Below are positions 9,820 to 22,547 of a stretch of DNA of 64,000 nucleotides, one piece after another (position 1 is the first letter of the stretch; every line of letters starts with the position of its first letter). The notes beneath the pieces were generated by a model. It made no database searches, was not told where the DNA came from, and saw nothing but the letters and a program-made list of their open reading frames with translations. Made by a program: the position numbers and the translations under genes. Source of the stretch: Opisthocomus hoazin (lineage: Eukaryota > Chordata > Aves > Opisthocomiformes > Opisthocomidae); NCBI RefSeq assembly GCF_030867145.1, contig NC_134431.1, positions 8,819,089 through 8,883,088 of the forward strand, read 5' to 3'.

Positions 9820-12800
9820 CTAAAAAGAGAAGAGGCCATCACCTCTGAGCACCGTTGCCTCGCTGCTGAGAGCGCAGCAGCCGCCGAGGCGGGAGGATGG
9901 CATGGGAGGGGGTCTTCCCTCCTCTCACTTACTTGACGGCGTAGTTGCAGACGAGGAGGACAGCGTGCCGCCACGTGCTGCCCCAGACCCGCACGTTGGT
10001 GCAGGCGCCGAGGGCACAGCCCAGGCGGCTGGAGGATGCCCACACCATCTGCGCCGGGACAGAGAACAGGCGCTGTCGGCAACCGCCCGCCCAGGCATCC
10101 CGCAGCCGGTCGCCTCGGGACCCCGGCGCAGGGCTCCACCCCGCCAGGGAATCGCATCCTGCCCGCCCGGATTGCTCGGGCTGGGTGCTGTGCCCATCAC
10201 GGCAGTGCTTTGTCACCAGAGGGTGATGCTTCGCTCTCCCTCTCCTGCCTGCAGCCCGTGCTGCCCTGCAAGGGGCTGCCTTGCCAAGCTCACTTCAATG
10301 AGCGGCACAGTCTGGGTCACTTCTCCGATTTACCCAAATTAGCTCCCAGACCTCGCCCTGAATCATTTCTGGCAGCTCACACTGCACACAGGGAGATGAA
10401 ACATAGCCAGAAGCTCCTCCTAAAGCCTCTCCAGGATGAATTTCTTCCTTAAAAAATGTGTCATCTTGCCCACTTGCAACCTGGAGCGTCCCCAAGCATC
10501 CCCATGGACGAGCCGCATGGGGATGCAGATGCTCGGGTAAAGGCTGGAGCCGGGCAGAGGAGGTAATCAGGGGTTGGCACAGCTCTGCCGCTGGCCGGGG
10601 GAGCAGAGGGAGGTTTTCCACCTCGTGCAGCCAGGCTGCCGGTGGATGTGCCAGGGGATGAAGGGGCGGCATTCCTGGGGAGCCGGATCATGGCTGGGTG
10701 CTATAAAGCTGCTCCATCACAGAGGAGAGGATTCCTGCTTGGCAAAAGCACAAAGGGTGGGTTTTTTTCTCTCTTCACCACCTGTGACATGCCAGTGGGG
10801 CAACAAGGAGAAAAAGGCCAAAGCAGGGAAAAAAAAAAGCTTAAAAAAAAAAAGAAAACCTCCTAGCCAGCTTGCCAGAAGGTTCCAGCTGCACTTCAGC
10901 GGGCTGCGAGCCCCTGGGACCTCCTTGCGAGCACCTGATTCCCACGAGGGCAGGGTGGGAGGCATCGCCACTGGCTGCCTGCACCTCTCCAGCCGGCACG
11001 CTGCCTGCTGCCAGAACCGGGCAGCTGCCGGGATCCGATCCCCGATCCCAGCTGCTGCTGAGTGCAGGGCTGCTCGCTGCGCCGGGTGCTGCAGCAGCCC
11101 AAGGCGCTGTGAGCTGCCCCCCCTCCCCATTTGTGGCTGGGTCCCGGGGGGCTGCGGGGGGCCGTGGTGCTCACCTGCGTGTAGTGGCTGCAGACAGAGC
11201 CGCTGCATTTGGAGGGGCAGCGGGGGCTGCACTCGCGGGGGTCAGGGAAGGAGTAGTGCTGCTTCTCCTGGTGCCACGATTTCACCATGTCCATCACGGA
11301 GCGGTACCTGCAAAAGGTGCTGCACCTAAGGTGGACCTCCTCCATCTCAGAGGTCATGGGCGAAGGAGAGGAGGAGGAGGAAGGCTCCACGTTGAGGGAA
11401 TGGGGGAGAGAAGTGGGTTGGAGCCAGGGCCTGTTGGGACCTGTTGCCTGCTGTAGGTGACCCTGCTTCAGCAGGAGGGTTGGACTAGACGACCCACAGA
11501 GGTCCCTTCCAACCCCTACTATTCTGTGATTCTGTGACCAAGCGTTCCTGGGGAGAAGGGGGCAATGACATCCTCGTGCCCAAGCCAGAAGACCTGGCTC
11601 TCACCGGAGGCACCTGAGCACTTGGCTGCACGGTGGAGATCCAGGACCCACATCCCCCTGGTCTGTGTGCCAGTCCAAGAGGGGATTGATGCCATAGCCC
11701 CCAAATGAGCAGCGGACACCTCTGGTTTCCCATATTTACCCTGCTGCAAGTGTTGGACCCTCCTCTTCCTCACTGGGAAGGCTCAATGTGCCTCTCGGTT
11801 GCATCTCAGTCCTCTGAAACCCCAGCTCAGAGCCTCTCTGCTCCTGGACCGAGAGGCTGCTCCTCCTACTCCAGCATCGTGGGGTGCGGAGGGTCCCCGG
11901 AGCCCGCTCTGCCCGCAGGGCACTCACCTGCCCGAGTGGATGGAGAGGTTCTGCCCCACGTATTTCATCAGCTGGGGGGGGCCATGGTCCCACAGGCAGC
12001 GCGCAGCCCACGCCTCTGCTGCCCTGGCCAGCCGCTCGTCCCACACCTGGCCAGGGGGAAAGGACAAGGGCAGGCAGGGATTTTGGCTGCCCAGAGGAGG
12101 GAAGAGGAGAAACCCATTCCCTTGTGCTCAGGGGGCTTTCTGAGCACCCACGGGTGTCCAAAAGACACAGCTCGCACATCAGGGTGGAAAAAGCCCAGAA
12201 GAAGCACGGCAGCGTGTCCAGGAGCGATGAACCACCCCAGCTGCCCACCGTGCACGTCGGGTGCCCGCTGCCCAGGCAGAGGACGGATGCCCTGAACAGT
12301 GCAAGCCCTGTCTGCATGATTCCCTCCAGGAACGAGTTCCTTCTGCAGAAGGTGGAGCTGAATCTAGGGGTGAAACCCCACAGCCCTGCGCTGCTGCTGC
12401 AGCTCGCAGCTGCCCCTGGCCCTTCACCACAGCCCTGGCCGCAGACTAACTGGTGAGGACAGCCGGTTCCTTCATGCATGATTTAAAGGTTCCTCACCCA
12501 ACCTGAACCACTTTGGGGAGATGCCTGGGGGAGTTATTTTGGAAGGCAGGAATTTAGGCCGAGCAAGAAGTGGCGCAGGATGCTCCCAGGCATGTCTGAC
12601 CTTCTCTGGTACCCAGCAAGCCAGGCAGCTACCTGTCTCTCGCAAACCAGCATCCAGGGACCACCCAGCTGCTCTGTCAGAGCTCCAGTCCCCTCCCTGG
12701 GACCAGGGCAGCATGTGGCATCTCCTGCCCCGAGGGTCCTAGTCTGTGCCAGCTGGAAACCCCTCCTCTTGGTGGCTCCACACTTCTCCTCCCTTTAGGG

Positions 12801-13695
12801 CTGGGTTAGGAGCTCCAAGCAGCGTGGAGACAACGTGGGGAAAGCTCTGCCCAGGGTGGCCCTCGTCCGGAGGACGTGCCTGACCTGGTGAGGCTGCACA
12901 GCCCCTCTCTGACCCACTCCTGCCTGTTTCTTCTCCCTGGGACTGGCACCCCTGTGCACACTCCTGAGTGACCCTGGAGCTTGGGATGGGGCTGTCCCTC
13001 CCGGCTGCAGTCAGGGGAGAGGCTCCCACCCGGGCTCTGGGTTGGGACCTGAGCTTTTCATGCTTGTAGCCATCTCCTTCCCCCTAATACTACCTCTGCA
13101 GCTTGGCTGGATGGATCCTGTCACCCTGTCACAGCCTGCAAGCTCCCAGGCATCCCAGGCACGGGACCAGGGCTCCTAAATCTGCCCCTGGGTGGAAACA
13201 TTGCCCCGTTGGGACTCCATCCCTCCTGTGCAGGAGGTCTGCCCTGCACCAGGGACGGGAATGTCCCCCGGGACAGACACTCAGCTGCGAATCCGGGGCA
13301 GCACCCTGACATCCCCATCTGTGGGTGTTCTGTCCCTCCCAGGTTGGGCACCCACGTCACAGGTGAGCCCCTCAACCCCACCGCAGCAGCCAAGAGCTGC
13401 GGACCCCAAACCGCCCTGCCGGAGCCCGACTCACCATGTACTCCATGTTGGCGGCGGGGGGGGAAACCTGCGCCCGCACTTGGTTGTGATAGTCCAAAAT
13501 CACGCTCATGTCGCGGGGGGAGAGGTATCGCTTCCGACGGCTCCGGGGGACCCCCACGCCCCACAGCAGGCCCGCGGCTCTGCCCCCGGGGGGGCACACG
13601 AGCTCGGTGGCATTGGGCAGCGGGAAGGAGCTGGACTGCTGTGCCATCCAGAAGCCCAGGGCTGTGAGGTACAGGTGCCAGGGGAGCACAGTCAT
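9687..13695 (-). CDS. R3HDML: R3HDML, secreted CAP-superfamily protein (putative peptidase inhibitor), 5 coding exons
   Basis: Coding exons on the minus strand are 13,695-13,435, 12,046-11,928, 11,307-11,175, 10,048-9,933 and 9,819-9,687. They total 762 nt, giving 253 aa and TAG, the same length as human R3HDML. All junctions have GT/AG and the phases close. The start at 13,695 opens a hydrophobic signal peptide (about residues 1-20). A possible N-glycosylation site NAT follows at 28-30, then a basic RSRRKR cluster at 51-56 typical of propeptide cleavage. The CAP domain runs from about residue 65: YHNQVR at 69-74, WDHG at 106-109, GQNLSIHSG at 118-126, and the CAP signature CSHYTQMVW at 166-174, split between exons 3 and 4. 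LVCNYA follows, then a cysteine-containing C-terminus ending in VGWF. Despite its name it has no R3H domain. GQNL replaces the GENL of many CAP proteins, as in human R3HDML. The family is secreted; its biochemical activity is not established. Confidence 0.95.
9933..10048 (-). CDS. R3HDML: R3HDML coding exon 4
   Basis: 116 nt after acceptor GCGCAG, coding [16 protein letters not shown] through LVCNYAV plus two bases. Donor GTAAGT at 9,932-9,927. Carries the end of the first CAP signature and the CNYA part of the second. Confidence 0.93.
11175..11307 (-). CDS. R3HDML: R3HDML coding exon 3
   Basis: 133 nt after acceptor TTTTGCAG, coding [16 protein letters not shown] through CSHYTQ and ending in phase 0. 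Donor GTGAGC. Contains four cysteines of the CAP disulphide region and H168 of the CAP signature. Confidence 0.93.
11440..11538 (+). mobile_element. CR1 LINE 3' end fragment
   Basis: The text ggttggactagacgaccc, then gaggtcccttccaacccc, then an ATTCTGTGATTCTGTG tail is the diagnostic 3' end of CR1, the dominant LINE of birds. It lies in R3HDML intron 2, on the strand opposite the gene. The 8-bp ATTCTGTG unit occurs twice. Only about 100 bp is recognisable, so this is a 5'-truncated, dead copy. Confidence 0.85.
11928..12046 (-). CDS. R3HDML: R3HDML coding exon 2
   Basis: 119 nt after acceptor CCAG, coding [13 protein letters not shown] through NLSIHSG plus two bases. Donor GTGAGT at 11,927-11,922. 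Contains H108, at the position of the first conserved CAP-cavity histidine. Confidence 0.93.
13435..13695 (-). CDS. R3HDML: R3HDML coding exon 1
   Basis: 87 complete codons (phase 0) from the ATG to PPAANMEYM, then donor GTGAGT (13,434-13,429). Encodes the signal peptide, the basic propeptide-like site and the first CAP helix. The frame stays open upstream, but a good splice acceptor at 13,796-13,795 shows that most of that open frame is intron. Confidence 0.93.
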
Positions 13696-13793
13696 GCTAG
13701 CCCGGCCGGCGGGATCGGCCAGCGGCTTTCTCTTCCCGCACGGAGTTAAGCGAGGACAGGGTGGATCGCTGGTCCCCGCTGCCGGCGTGCGGG

Positions 13794-14600
13794 TCTGAGA
13801 GAAAACAACACAGGCACCGCTCAAGTTTGCAAACACCATGCCAACACCCCTTCCCAAAATAAGATGGAAATAAATTTTCCTTTTTTTCCTTTCAAAATAA
13901 CGAATCTCTTTGATAACCTCATGTATCACAGCAAATTCCCCAGGACCAGCAAGGAGATGGCTGGGGAATTAGTTTCCTTGTTATTTCTTTTAAAAAACCA
14001 AATAAAATCAGCACAGAATCTCTGCTATTTTTTCACTTATCGCACGTACCTGCCAGGCAGGGGCTAATTAGGAGCATGCTGAGATATTCACCGCAGCTGC
14101 CTGCCCCGTAACTTCCCAGGCACTTGGTGTGTTGAGTAAATCCACAGCACAAGTGGAAATCTCATACCGACAAACAAATGCAGGGCAAGATTTCAAAGCA
14201 TCGTCGGAGAAATCCTAACGACTCTTGATCTCAAGGAAAGAAAAATAAACCACCGCAAAAACAGAATAATTAAAAAAAAGAGAAAAACGCTGGAATATCT
14301 CCTCGCCTGTCAGCCGACGCACCTCGTAACATCCCTGCCAGCCCTGCCCGGAGCAGCGGGGAGGATGTTCCCCCGACTACGTACCTGGAGGACTGAGCCA
14401 AGAGCAGCGGAGCCCGGCGACGGCAGCCGGTGGGATTGACCTTTGCAAACAACCTGCTGGGGCAGATGCGGGCGAGAGGTTTAGCCTAGCCCCGCCGGGC
14501 AGCCCGCCGCGGCATCTGACGCAAAAGCTGCATCTTAACTCTTCCCGCGGGAATGTCCTGGAGTTGGGAAGGAGCCCTGCTAGGAGATTTATAGGCTGGT
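13794..14600 (-). promoter_or_regulatory. R3HDML: R3HDML promoter and probable non-coding first exon
   Basis: On the minus strand a TATA box, CCTATAAATC, has its TATAAA core at 14,593-14,588, so transcription should start near 14,560. About 175 nt downstream is a strong donor, CCAG|GTACGTAG, with the exon ending at 14,385. The next good acceptor, TTTTCTCTCAG, ends at 13,795, so the first coding exon would start at 13,794 with 99 nt of leader before the ATG. The proposed 5' exon (about 14,560-14,385) contains an upstream ATG at 14,452. Its frame would be out of register with the main ORF and should stop before the R3HDML start. This is inference from signals; transcript data are needed. Confidence 0.5.
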
Positions 14601-17600
14601 GGATGCACCCGCGCGCACAGGCGCGCACGCAGGCACGCGGAGCCGTGCACGGTGCCGTCGGGGGGAAGCGAGCGGAGCCCGGCTCCTTCTCCAGCGGGCA
14701 GCGGGGCTGCTCGTCGGCTGCTGGCTGGGGTTTTTTATGAGCTACCTATGGGGAGAGATTCCCAGAGTCATCTCTGCCCCGGTCATCCTCCCCCAGGCTG
14801 GGGTCTCACTGGGAACTGTGGATAGGAAAGTGAATCCAGGTCGGCGAGGGATGTGGAGGGCGTTTTGCCCCAGCAAGGCGGCAGTGGGGCTGGCACTTGC
14901 TGTTAGCCCCGGGGTCACCCTGCTTTGGTGGGAGCTGAGCAGATGGCAGAGATGTTTCTTGCCAGGGGTGGCAGGGAGGGGACCTGGTGACCACACGTGT
15001 CCCTGGGCCAGCAGCTCTCCCCATTAGACATGAAGCCACTTGCCGGGCTGGAGACTACTGCCCATGGGTTCCCAAGGACTAGGGCTTGCCACAGCCCGCA
15101 GCGGCTCTGCCCACGTCCCTACCCCTCACCTGGGCTGGCGATGTCCAGCCAGGGGCATCTCGTCAGGGGAAGAGAGCCCTTCCTCTGCGGGCTGTGCTCC
15201 CCAGACAGCCTGACCGGTGTCCAGGTGTCTGTCCCCAGGGAGGGGAAACAGCTGCAGAAGTCTGAAAGCCATAGGCAGCTCCGCAGCATCCATCGAGGGC
15301 ATTTCCCTACAACATGCCGAGCCGTCACGATGCCCGGGGCTGGCTGAATTATTACAGGTCACAAAAATGCAAGCCTGGCAGGCTGGAGGGGCTGCTTGCA
15401 ATGCCCATCACATCGCTTCCTCCCACCGCGCTCGGAGCCAGCATGAGCAGCCACATGTGAGCCGTGGCAGGGCTCGCTGTCATCATCCCCTCATGCCATG
15501 GTGCCCCAGGTAAGCAAGGTGCTCGCCCCGCACCTTGCCAGGCCTGGGTTCAATGGGGCTCTGGTGGGTTTGGAGCCAGGACTTGTCTCTTTGGTTGCAT
15601 GAAAGGGAGCACCAAGGCCAAACTCCCTCTCCTGAGCTGGCAGGATGCACGGAGACAGAGGCACAGAGCTGGGATCAGAGTATGCCCAGGGAAAAGCTGC
15701 TGCTCAGGCAGAGAGACAAGGAGGCTGCTGGGGAGGAGGGCAGGAGAAGGAAGTCCCACAGCAGCAGCCCACCGCTGCTTCACAGCTTTGACTGGGATAA
15801 GAATCAAGGATCCTGGCCATGCAACTCCTGCCCTGTGCCGTTACTGATGGCATGTCCCAGAGCCTGCCCAGCTGCACCCACAGCACCTGAGACCCACAGT
15901 GCAACAGAAGCCAACCAGGACCTCAGGGAGGAGCAGACCTGAGTATGGAGCGGGAAGAACGCCCAGGTGCTGAGCAGGTGTGCTACAGCAATGCAGCCTC
16001 ACCCTGCTGTGAGCCTCTGCCGAAGTTGTCCCCTGTGTGTGTTTTTCCTGGCATCCACTCTCCTGTAAAGCAACTCAAGATGCTGCGGGTCCTGGGGAGC
16101 ATCTGGAGACATGTGTCGGAGGGATATTTCCATCCACTCCCCACCCTGCGGGTGGGAGGAGGGCTGTGCCAGCGAGGAGACAGCGAAACCGCTGCCGAGG
16201 CATCTCCGTCCCCGCTGCGGTGCCGCGGGAGAGGACCCCTCGGTGCGGAGAGTAGCAGCAGCCCGTGCACCGGCAGGGCTGGGCACGCTGCTGGGGGCCG
16301 TGCCATGCCGGGGATGCCGAAGCTGGGCTTGCTGGGGTGTCAGGGTGGCTCCCAGAGCCCACCGGCTTTCCAGGCTGCCTGTTGTAGGGGGTCTAACCAG
16401 CTCAGCTTCACCTCCCCAGCACCAGACCACCCCAAAACACCAGCCACCTCTCCGCAGGTGCCAGGCAAAGCACCATCCCCAGTCTGCCAGTCCTACCAAC
16501 ACCCCTATTTTACGTTCACCCATATGTGGAGGCAAGAGCCAGCTCCAGAGGCCAGTGGCAGGACAGCCTTTCGCACCGCACTGGGATGCACACCCCGGGG
16601 CTGCCTCCCTCCGCTCCACCCCAGCTATCAAATCTCTCATTAGTAAGGCTGGTAAAGGCGGTTTCATTCCCAGTGGATTAGAAAGGCAGACAGGGACACA
16701 CAGCAGCGATCTCAGCTGGGCAGAATGGGGACGTGGTCTGGGCAGACTGGGAGGAGCAGCCACCACCAAGTGCACAGCAAGGCAGGAAGGGCACTGGGGC
16801 TGTGTTACGGAGAGGGGTTTTTTTAATGATTTATTATTTCATAAAAAGCAGAGCCCTGAGCAGCGAACACTCAGCCAGCACTATGAACTGCAAAGCTTTG
16901 CATCTGAGATGTTTTTTTTGAGTTTTTGTTTCCCCGGGGCTTGGGGAGAGCAGACCCACTGCAGCTCCCGCTGCCATGCAGCAGCCGAGCCACGCCGAGC
17001 CTCTGCGCGGAGACAAGGCGAGGGTTTTGTCTTGGGTGCAGACTGAAAGCACTGCTTAATCAGCACTCCGCGAGACAATCCAAATTCCAGGAACTGGAAG
17101 GGGTTTGTGTCCCTGCCAGGCGTAATATCCTGCAGCCCAGACTGGCCCGGCTGCCAAAGCACACGGTATCTGCAGCGAGGACCTTGCCGGGAGCCAAGAA
17201 GCACACGCATTCGGCTGGATACAGCAGCAGCGCTGGCAAATTCTCATTTTAATAAGCACTGGGGGGAAAAAAAGGAGAGAAATCACTGGGTTCACAGCAC
17301 TCTCTTGCCAGAGACGTCCACTGATGCTTTTAAGACCAACAGACGTAGCAGCTCATTCCAGAATAAGCCACAACGGGACTTGCAGGATTTCTTTGTCATG
17401 TTTGTTTCTTCCGTCTGTCGGCTTCGGGCATCACCCATCACCCACGTATCAAGGTGGCAGATGGTGACATGAGCCCATGCAGGACTGAGCAGGGCTTTGC
17501 CCTTTGCTGAGGGATGGGATCTGCTGTGGTCCCTGAGCATCCCTGCACCTGGAGGAGGTTGATGTGGCTTTCCGTCGAGCCGGAGCTGTCTCTTTACTGG

Positions 17601-20600
17601 CATAAAATAAAACAAAACTAAAGCCCTCTTGGAGCAAAACTCTTTTCCCAGGTAATGCACAAACTCTGTTTCCCTAGTAGAATATTCCCCTCTTATGAAC
17701 TGGCAGAAAGGCTCATTTTCCAGCTTTGCTGAAAACTGTTCATTTCCCCTAGTCCTGCCCCAAACACCCTGAATAGCTCCAGCTACCCCGGTGCCCACCC
17801 TGGCAGGGAAGGAAAGTGGGGCTTTTGATAGCTTTTTGCATTTCTAGAGCCATGTAGAGGTCCACCACATCCAGAGCTTGGTTCCTCCTCACACATCACG
17901 AAAGGAGATCTTCCTTTTGACTTAGAGGTCAGAAGATTTGATCGCCACATCTTGTGACGTGAGAAAACCCAGGCTGAACTCCTGGATGTTTATTTGTGAC
18001 CTCCCTGGAGTGAAACACCCTGTTGAGCTGTAACCCAGCTGAGATCAGTCCTGAAATCTGAGGACTTCAGAGTCATCCTTCTTGGCTAATTAGGACCAGC
18101 TCCTTGTAAATATTGAATCCCTTTCTGAACCAAGCTGAGCCTTGGAGGAAGCAGTGCAGAAAAGTCAAATCTCACACTGAACAGGTGGCCTCCCAGGCTG
18201 CAGGAACTGGGGAATGAATTCGTGGCTGCCAGTAGAACTGTGGCCTTCTTGGCCACAACACGGGGGCACCACATTGGGATGGGCTTTTTCAAAGAATTCA
18301 GCCTTTTCTCATCAAAATTCAACAAGTTTGATAGGCATCGAACCCCTTCTCCCTGATATCTCAGACATCACAGGAACAGGGCAAGTTTCTCAAAGGATAT
18401 TTCACAATTTATTGAGAAGTAGATACAATTGTGAATTTTAATCATCTGAACTTTTCCTGTGGTTCACTGTTAAAACCTGGGATGGAGCAGAAAGCCAAGG
18501 TGCAATGTGCGTTCACCTCACTTTCCCTCGCTGAGGCCCACCAGGCCACCTTCATGCCCAAGAACCTGCTTTCTCCATGCCAGTGCAGTACAGTCATGCC
18601 AGGAAGGAGGCAAAACTGAGCATGGGCTCCTAAGATAACCAGTAAATGAGACAGTCTTGCTGCTTTGGCTTTTAGGTCTACCAAGGAGGTCTCTCGCTCC
18701 TGTTGCATGCATTAACAGGATGGACTTGGTGATGGACACAGCACAAGACAAGTGTAGTGGTACACTTCGCACCTATAGCTGTAGGCGCTGGGGATCCAGG
18801 CGGTGGGAGCACAGGGGACACACCAGCCAGAGCACACCCTCCGGCTGGAGGCTTGCGTCTCCTCCAACAGCTGTGCCACAAACCGCAGTCAATGCCCTGG
18901 TCTTTACAGGAGTCTTTGGAGCAAACCTGAAGCAAGACAGCCCACGTGCGTTTGCCAGAGCTTGCAGGACTGTTTATGAAGGGTTCAGTTATTGATTGCT
19001 GCCAGACTTTTTCCTAAACCCAGGCCCACGCCAAATCCTCCTCTTGGACACTGGCTCCTAACCCACCTGGGCAGTGACCGTGTCTCCTGGGCAGCATTTC
19101 TGCTGTGCGTGGCCAGCTGGCAGCAGTCGTGCAGCTGAGGCCATACAGTACCAGCCCCTCATGGGGCAAACATTTCACCTCTGCCGGGGCTGTGACTGCG
19201 GGCAGGAGGAGGGATGGCGGGGGAAGGACCGCTCGAGCCAGCCGCGGGGCACAGCTCGCACCGGCGCACCACGTGTGTGACGCTGAGTGTGCAGCCATGG
19301 GAGCAGGGACCACAGCGGAGAGATCAGCAGGACAGGTTGGAGAGGGCCAGGTTTTCTCCAGCCTTTATCTCAACTCCTCAAGGCGTCATGGCCTGCATAC
19401 AGCAGCAGGCTGAGGCAGCAGTGTTTAAAGCCTAGCCCAAACTCTGAGGTTTAGAGCATTTCCATTAATACACGTGAGATGCTTCACTACTCCCTCCTGC
19501 TTTTTCCAGTCACAAAGAGATTGAACACCTCTCTGATTTGTAGGGCTGTTTGCAATGTTGCTGTAAAATCCATGCACAGGATGGTTCCTGTGCCAGGGGC
19601 AGGCTCCTCCATCGGCAGGGACAGGCGGTTGCTCTCTCCGCAGTAGAGCCCATGGTCCTGGAGCCTTTCACGCGATGCCTTGTCACTGCCTCCGCTTCAG
19701 GTGCGATGTCCTCTCATAACCCATCATTTCCACTTGCATACTTACTAGGACATGAGAAAAACTAAAAATAAAGGTGAAAAAACAAAAACCCTTTCCCACT
19801 TTGTATATAGTGATGCTGCAGGGAGCCGGCAGTCGGGAGCGCGGGCCGGAGCCTGCACATGTGGGTCCAGCCACGCAGGCAGGGCTCGGCCGGGTGGCAC
19901 AGAGCAGCCGTGCCCACAGCCGGGTACTGACCCACTCTCCAAAGGCCACTGCCCCAGCTCTGAATGCTGCGATTTGCTCCTTTTACTGGTGCAACTGGCA
20001 GGTCCAGACACGAGCCTGATCCTGGGAGCCTTCAGTGCTAGCAGTAACCGTGGCTGAAAATGCAGCAGTACTGACACTTCTGTGGCACAAAGTAAAAACC
20101 GCTTGTTTCGGGGTATTAACTACGGTGTCATGGCTAACAGGATCCTACATGACCTCCTTGGTCAGTAGGTGGGTGTCAGCCGCGCCACCTCTCCCCCGTC
20201 CCCTGTAGCACCGTCGGAGCTGTGGTCCCCACCAGCAGCCCATGCCTGCCTGCGAGGAAGCGGCGAAGGCCGCTGGCTCCAGCCAGCATCAAGATATAAT
20301 TGGAGCCTTTGAAAGGTGAGAAATTTTTTCCACTGGCTCTAGAAATAAATATCTCTGAAGTTGAGCGCTGCGGACAGTAGTTTCTCGCAAAGGTATTTTT
20401 TACAGTAACTGGGCTAAGTTTAGAAATCCGCTTAACAAATAGCACGGAAGCTCCTCTCAGCACAATTCAGAAGATAGTTAATTTGCTGTTGGCTGATGAT
20501 TTTTTTTTTTTAGCCCAGTGCTGTGGGTTTGTGATGGTCTCGCTGCACTCTGCCGATGTGAGAAGAATCTAACAGGTCAACGGGAAGAGGGGCCCATCAC

Positions 20601-21906
20601 ACCACGAGTCAGCTGAGACCGAGATGCTCCCAAACCTGGGAGCCAAGCGTCAGCTGCGACCTCCTCACCAGCCGCACCCAGGCTGGGCACTGGGGCCCCC
20701 TGCCCCACAGCAGCGCTGTGCCCACCACCTCGCCCCCCCTGCACACCCGCAGCTCGCCCACGCCGATGCAGCCCACACACACAGACACGCGCCGGAGTCA
20801 ACAGCCCTGGAAACAGGATGATGGCGGGTTTTTTTTTTTTTTCTGTGCTTGTCGCCTGCTCTTCGCACGGCTGCCTTTGAGGCTCAGTGGTGGGAAACCC
20901 CACGGTCCCACCCAGGGGTCCCGGTGGGAGCTCCCCGTCCCGTGGGGCAAAACCAGCCCGCACGAAAGGCATCACTGGGGCAAGCGGAGATCATTTCTTG
21001 CCCCGGCATCTGACACAGTAACGCTGCCTTTGTAAGGGCTGGGAATGCTGCAGCTCTGGCAATGGGCTGGATCAGCAGCTGGTCAAGGGCTAGCAGATCA
21101 CAGCCCCCAAAGCCCAGACCCGGCGAAGTGAAGTCAGGACACCCTGGCAGGCTCACCGTGTAATTTTCTTGCTTGGACGGGTGTGTGCCGCAGCTTGACT
21201 GCAACCCCTGTGTACTCAGTCCGTTCTCTTTTTTTTTTCCGAGACCAAAATTGAGATAGAAACTGAGCACCTGGCAGCGGTTCACAGGCGGGTTTGTCAT
21301 GGCTGCACAGGGAGGTCTTGTTCCCCTTGCTCCTCTGCCCAGGGGTGGCCCCGGTGCTCACCTGCCCGGGCAATCACTGTGGCACCCGCAGACACCCTCC
21401 AGCCATCCCCACCACTGCACTGTTCACTGTCTCCAGCTGCAAAATGTATTTTTCTGCAGAAAAATGCTGCTGCTGCTTGTTTGTTTGGCTCAGATTACAT
21501 AATGGTGGGGCTAAAAGAGGTGCTGCTTTTCCTCCCCGGCTCTGAAGGAAGACGGGGATGTTTGCAGTGGTTTATCCTTCCTTGGTATGTTGGGACGGGG
21601 TCTCCTGAAGGTGTTGCTTCTCCCCAGTCTGTCTGGGGTATGTCCAGACATGGGCAGAAGAAAAGACACAGCACAGGAGCTCCTGGGGGGTGCAGAGGAG
21701 ATGGGGAGGCTTTGGGCAGGAAAGATGCGTCCATACGGGCTCTGGATGCATTAACATCTCTTCACAAGGCAGCGTCTCAGCTCTCCCAGGGCTGCCCAGG
21801 GAGGCCAGCAGTGCTGCAGTGGGGAGAGAACCTAACTGGGGAGACAGGGGTGCAATCCTGAAGCTTTTGGTCTCCCGAGTGACACTGGGCAAACCACTTG
21901 CCACAC
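14601..21906. other. Intergenic: upstream flank of R3HDML
   Basis: I see no exon with recognisable protein similarity and no clear mobile element in this 7.3 kb. Composition is mixed, GC-rich to about 16,800 and more balanced after that. Homopolymer runs occur near 20,500 and 20,829. Long frames such as those at 15,999-16,775 (minus) and 16,111-17,046 (plus) overlap each other and look like GC-driven chance frames. Confidence 0.5.
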
Positions 21907-22547
21907 TGGCGAGGTTTAACCCGGCAGCTGGCAACTCAGCACCAGCCAGCCGCTCGCTCACCCCTCCCCTTGCCCCTCAGTGGAGTGGGGAGGAGAAACG
22001 GACAAAAGGGGAAACTCCTGGGTTGAGATAAAGACAGTTTAATAAGACAATAAAGAAAATACTAATACCAACAATAATAATAATGAATATACAAAATAAG
22101 CTGTACGCAATACAATTTCTTCTCACCGCCCGACGCCCAATTGCACAGCCAGTCCCCAAGCAGCGATCGTGGCACACAGAACTTGCGGATTTCACAAATT
22201 TCACAGAACTCCCAAAAAAAGACTGAAGTCATGGAGAAGTTTGAGCTCCCAGGAAAAAAGGAATAAAGAGAGGATTCCTGCGCCCCGGCCAGCCTTCATT
22301 TATAAACTGAGCAGGACGTCTATGGTATGGAATATTTCCACGGGCCACCTTGGGCTGGCTGCCTGGCTGTGCTCCCTCCCAGCTCCTGCACACCTGCTCA
22401 GCAGCTGAACATGGGAAACTGGAAAAGGTCCTTGATTTGTAGCAACAACTAAAAACGTCAGTGTTACCAACACTCTTCTGGTACTAAATCAAAAACACAG
22501 CAGCTACTGAGAGGAAAATTAACTCTATCCCAGCCAAAATCAGGACA
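21907..22547 (+). mobile_element. Solo-LTR-like element, copy A
   Basis: A block of about 640 bp starting tggcgaggtttaacccgg and ending cagccaaaatcaggaca, so it has TG...CA ends. It is closely similar to copy B at 35,255 along most of its length, with small indels. Both carry the stretch gataaagacagtttaataa followed by AATAAA-type A-rich text, as expected of an LTR with its own polyadenylation signal in plus orientation. Flanking bases cacac (left) and catac (right) could be a 5-bp target-site duplication with one change. No internal retroviral coding sequence is present. The family looks like a common avian LTR; I cannot name it without a repeat library. Confidence 0.75.

Noticed and set aside
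13372-13929. Longer R3HDML first exon with start upstream of 13,695
   Set aside because: The upstream frame crosses a strong acceptor (TTTTCTCTCAG at 13,795) and lacks a signal peptide; the ATG at 13,695 gives a signal peptide and the family length of 253 aa.
16111-17046. 311-codon open frame, plus strand
   Set aside because: Overlaps a 258-codon frame on the opposite strand, low-complexity composition, no splice or family evidence.
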